DNA from: Colwellia sp.
Lineage (GTDB): Bacteria > Pseudomonadota > Gammaproteobacteria > Enterobacterales > Alteromonadaceae
Assembly (NCBI GenBank): GCA_022969175.1
Contig: JALJPB010000033.1
Location: forward strand, 1-45,435
Reading direction: 5' to 3'
Length of the DNA: 45,435 bases
Part shown: positions 45,218 to 45,435 of the stretch, piece after piece
Numbering within the stretch: position 1 is the stretch's first letter
How the letters are laid out: every line of letters starts with the position of its first letter
Program-made: the position numbers and the translations under genes
The notes under the pieces: model-generated
The model's database searches: none
What the model was told of the DNA's origin: nothing
The model's input: the letters and a program-made list of their open reading frames with translations, nothing else

Positions 45218-45435
45218 CTATTTGGGCCGGAGCGTTTCAATAATTTGTGCATCCACCCAGTAGATATTTACCTCTTCGTTTCCGCGTTTTGTCCGCTTAT
45301 CAAAGAATAGAAATTGTCCATCGGGTGACAAACTTGGATTTTTTTCAGAATGAGCGGTATTTATCTTGTCGCCCATATTAATGGCAGGGCCCCATGAGCC
45401 ATCAGCCGCGCGATAACTGATATAAATGTCAGATT
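45218..45435 (-). CDS. C-terminal end of a PD40/WD40-like beta-propeller protein (cut by window edge)
   Basis: The last 72 codons of a minus-strand gene: DIYISYRAADGSWGPAINMG, then NTAHSEKNPSLSPDGQFLFF and DKRTKRGNEEVNIYWVDAQI, ending ETLRPK. The SDIYISYR...W..A.N.G..IN....E..P.LSPDG.YLFF pattern is the PD40 propeller repeat, also seen in TolB. Function unknown; such proteins are common, usually secreted, and sometimes found as integron cassettes. The N-terminus lies outside the window. Confidence 0.75.
   Translation of the reverse strand, partial: SDIYISYRAADGSWGPAINMGDKINTAHSEKNPSLSPDGQFLFFDKRTKRGNEEVNIYWVDAQIIETLRPK

Noticed and set aside
1..45435. tRNA, rRNA, CRISPR array or prophage in the window
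   Set aside because: No cloverleaf, rRNA-like or spacer-repeat pattern, and no phage structural genes were recognised while reading both strands; covariance searches were not possible.

Overview
The window looks like the chromosome of a marine gammaproteobacterium of the Alteromonadales/Colwelliaceae type. This is inferred from low GC, housekeeping genes acs, pgi and rluE of gammaproteobacterial type, a TRAP transporter, and a TonB-dependent receptor without a SusD partner. Between pgi (left) and rluE (right) lies a roughly 40 kb locus for a sulfated glycosaminoglycan, best explained as chondroitin/dermatan sulfate, possibly also hyaluronan.

Layout. 1-2977 (minus): acs start, pgi, and kdgK (KDG kinase). 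3165-3905 (plus): a GntR/FadR-type regulator. 8589-4042 (minus): kduD-kduI-dctP-dctQ-dctM, the unsaturated uronate isomerase/reductase pathway plus a TRAP importer. 8825-15393 (plus): a DUF4861 lipoprotein, a sulfatase and a first PL8 lyase carrying two 165-residue N-terminal repeats. 15600-16000: a decayed second PL8 gene. 16094-20787: a GH105 unsaturated uronyl hydrolase (minus) divergent from a chondroitinase ABC-type PL8 lyase (plus). 21289-26522: a DUF1961 protein, a truncated sulfatase next to an IS3 scrap, a full sulfatase, a tiny signal-peptide/PL8-tail protein, and a Tat/lipobox sulfatase. 26711-32112 (minus): a heparinase II/III-type lyase and the TonB-dependent receptor. 32509-35445 (minus): a sugar permease and a sulfatase. 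35706-42525 (plus): agaR-agaZ-agaS-agaK-agaA, an alkaline-phosphatase-superfamily enzyme and an unusual ArgR-like protein. 42869 to the end: rluE, a solute-binding protein broken by a 7-bp repeat, a DNA methylase scrap, an attC-like hairpin and the end of a PD40 propeller gene.

How it works together (inference from families). The receptor and outer-membrane/periplasmic lyases cut the polymer to unsaturated disaccharides, sulfatases desulfate them, and GH105 splits them into unsaturated uronate and GalNAc. Uronate passes through KduI, KduD and KdgK to KDPG. GalNAc passes through the FucP-like permease, AgaK, AgaA and AgaS to tagatose-6-phosphate. KDPG aldolase, the catalytic tagatose-bisphosphate aldolase subunit and a sulfatase-maturing enzyme are not in the window.

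Two operator families stand out. A palindrome (CTTGTATGATATCATACAAG and variants, six sites) lies before the uronate-branch genes and several lyases or sulfatases, and probably belongs to the GntR regulator. A second, 21-bp motif built from two 8-bp direct-repeat units (four sites) lies before the receptor, permease/agaR, GH105 and the first PL8 lyase, and probably belongs to AgaR. The two halves of the disaccharide thus appear to signal through two regulators.
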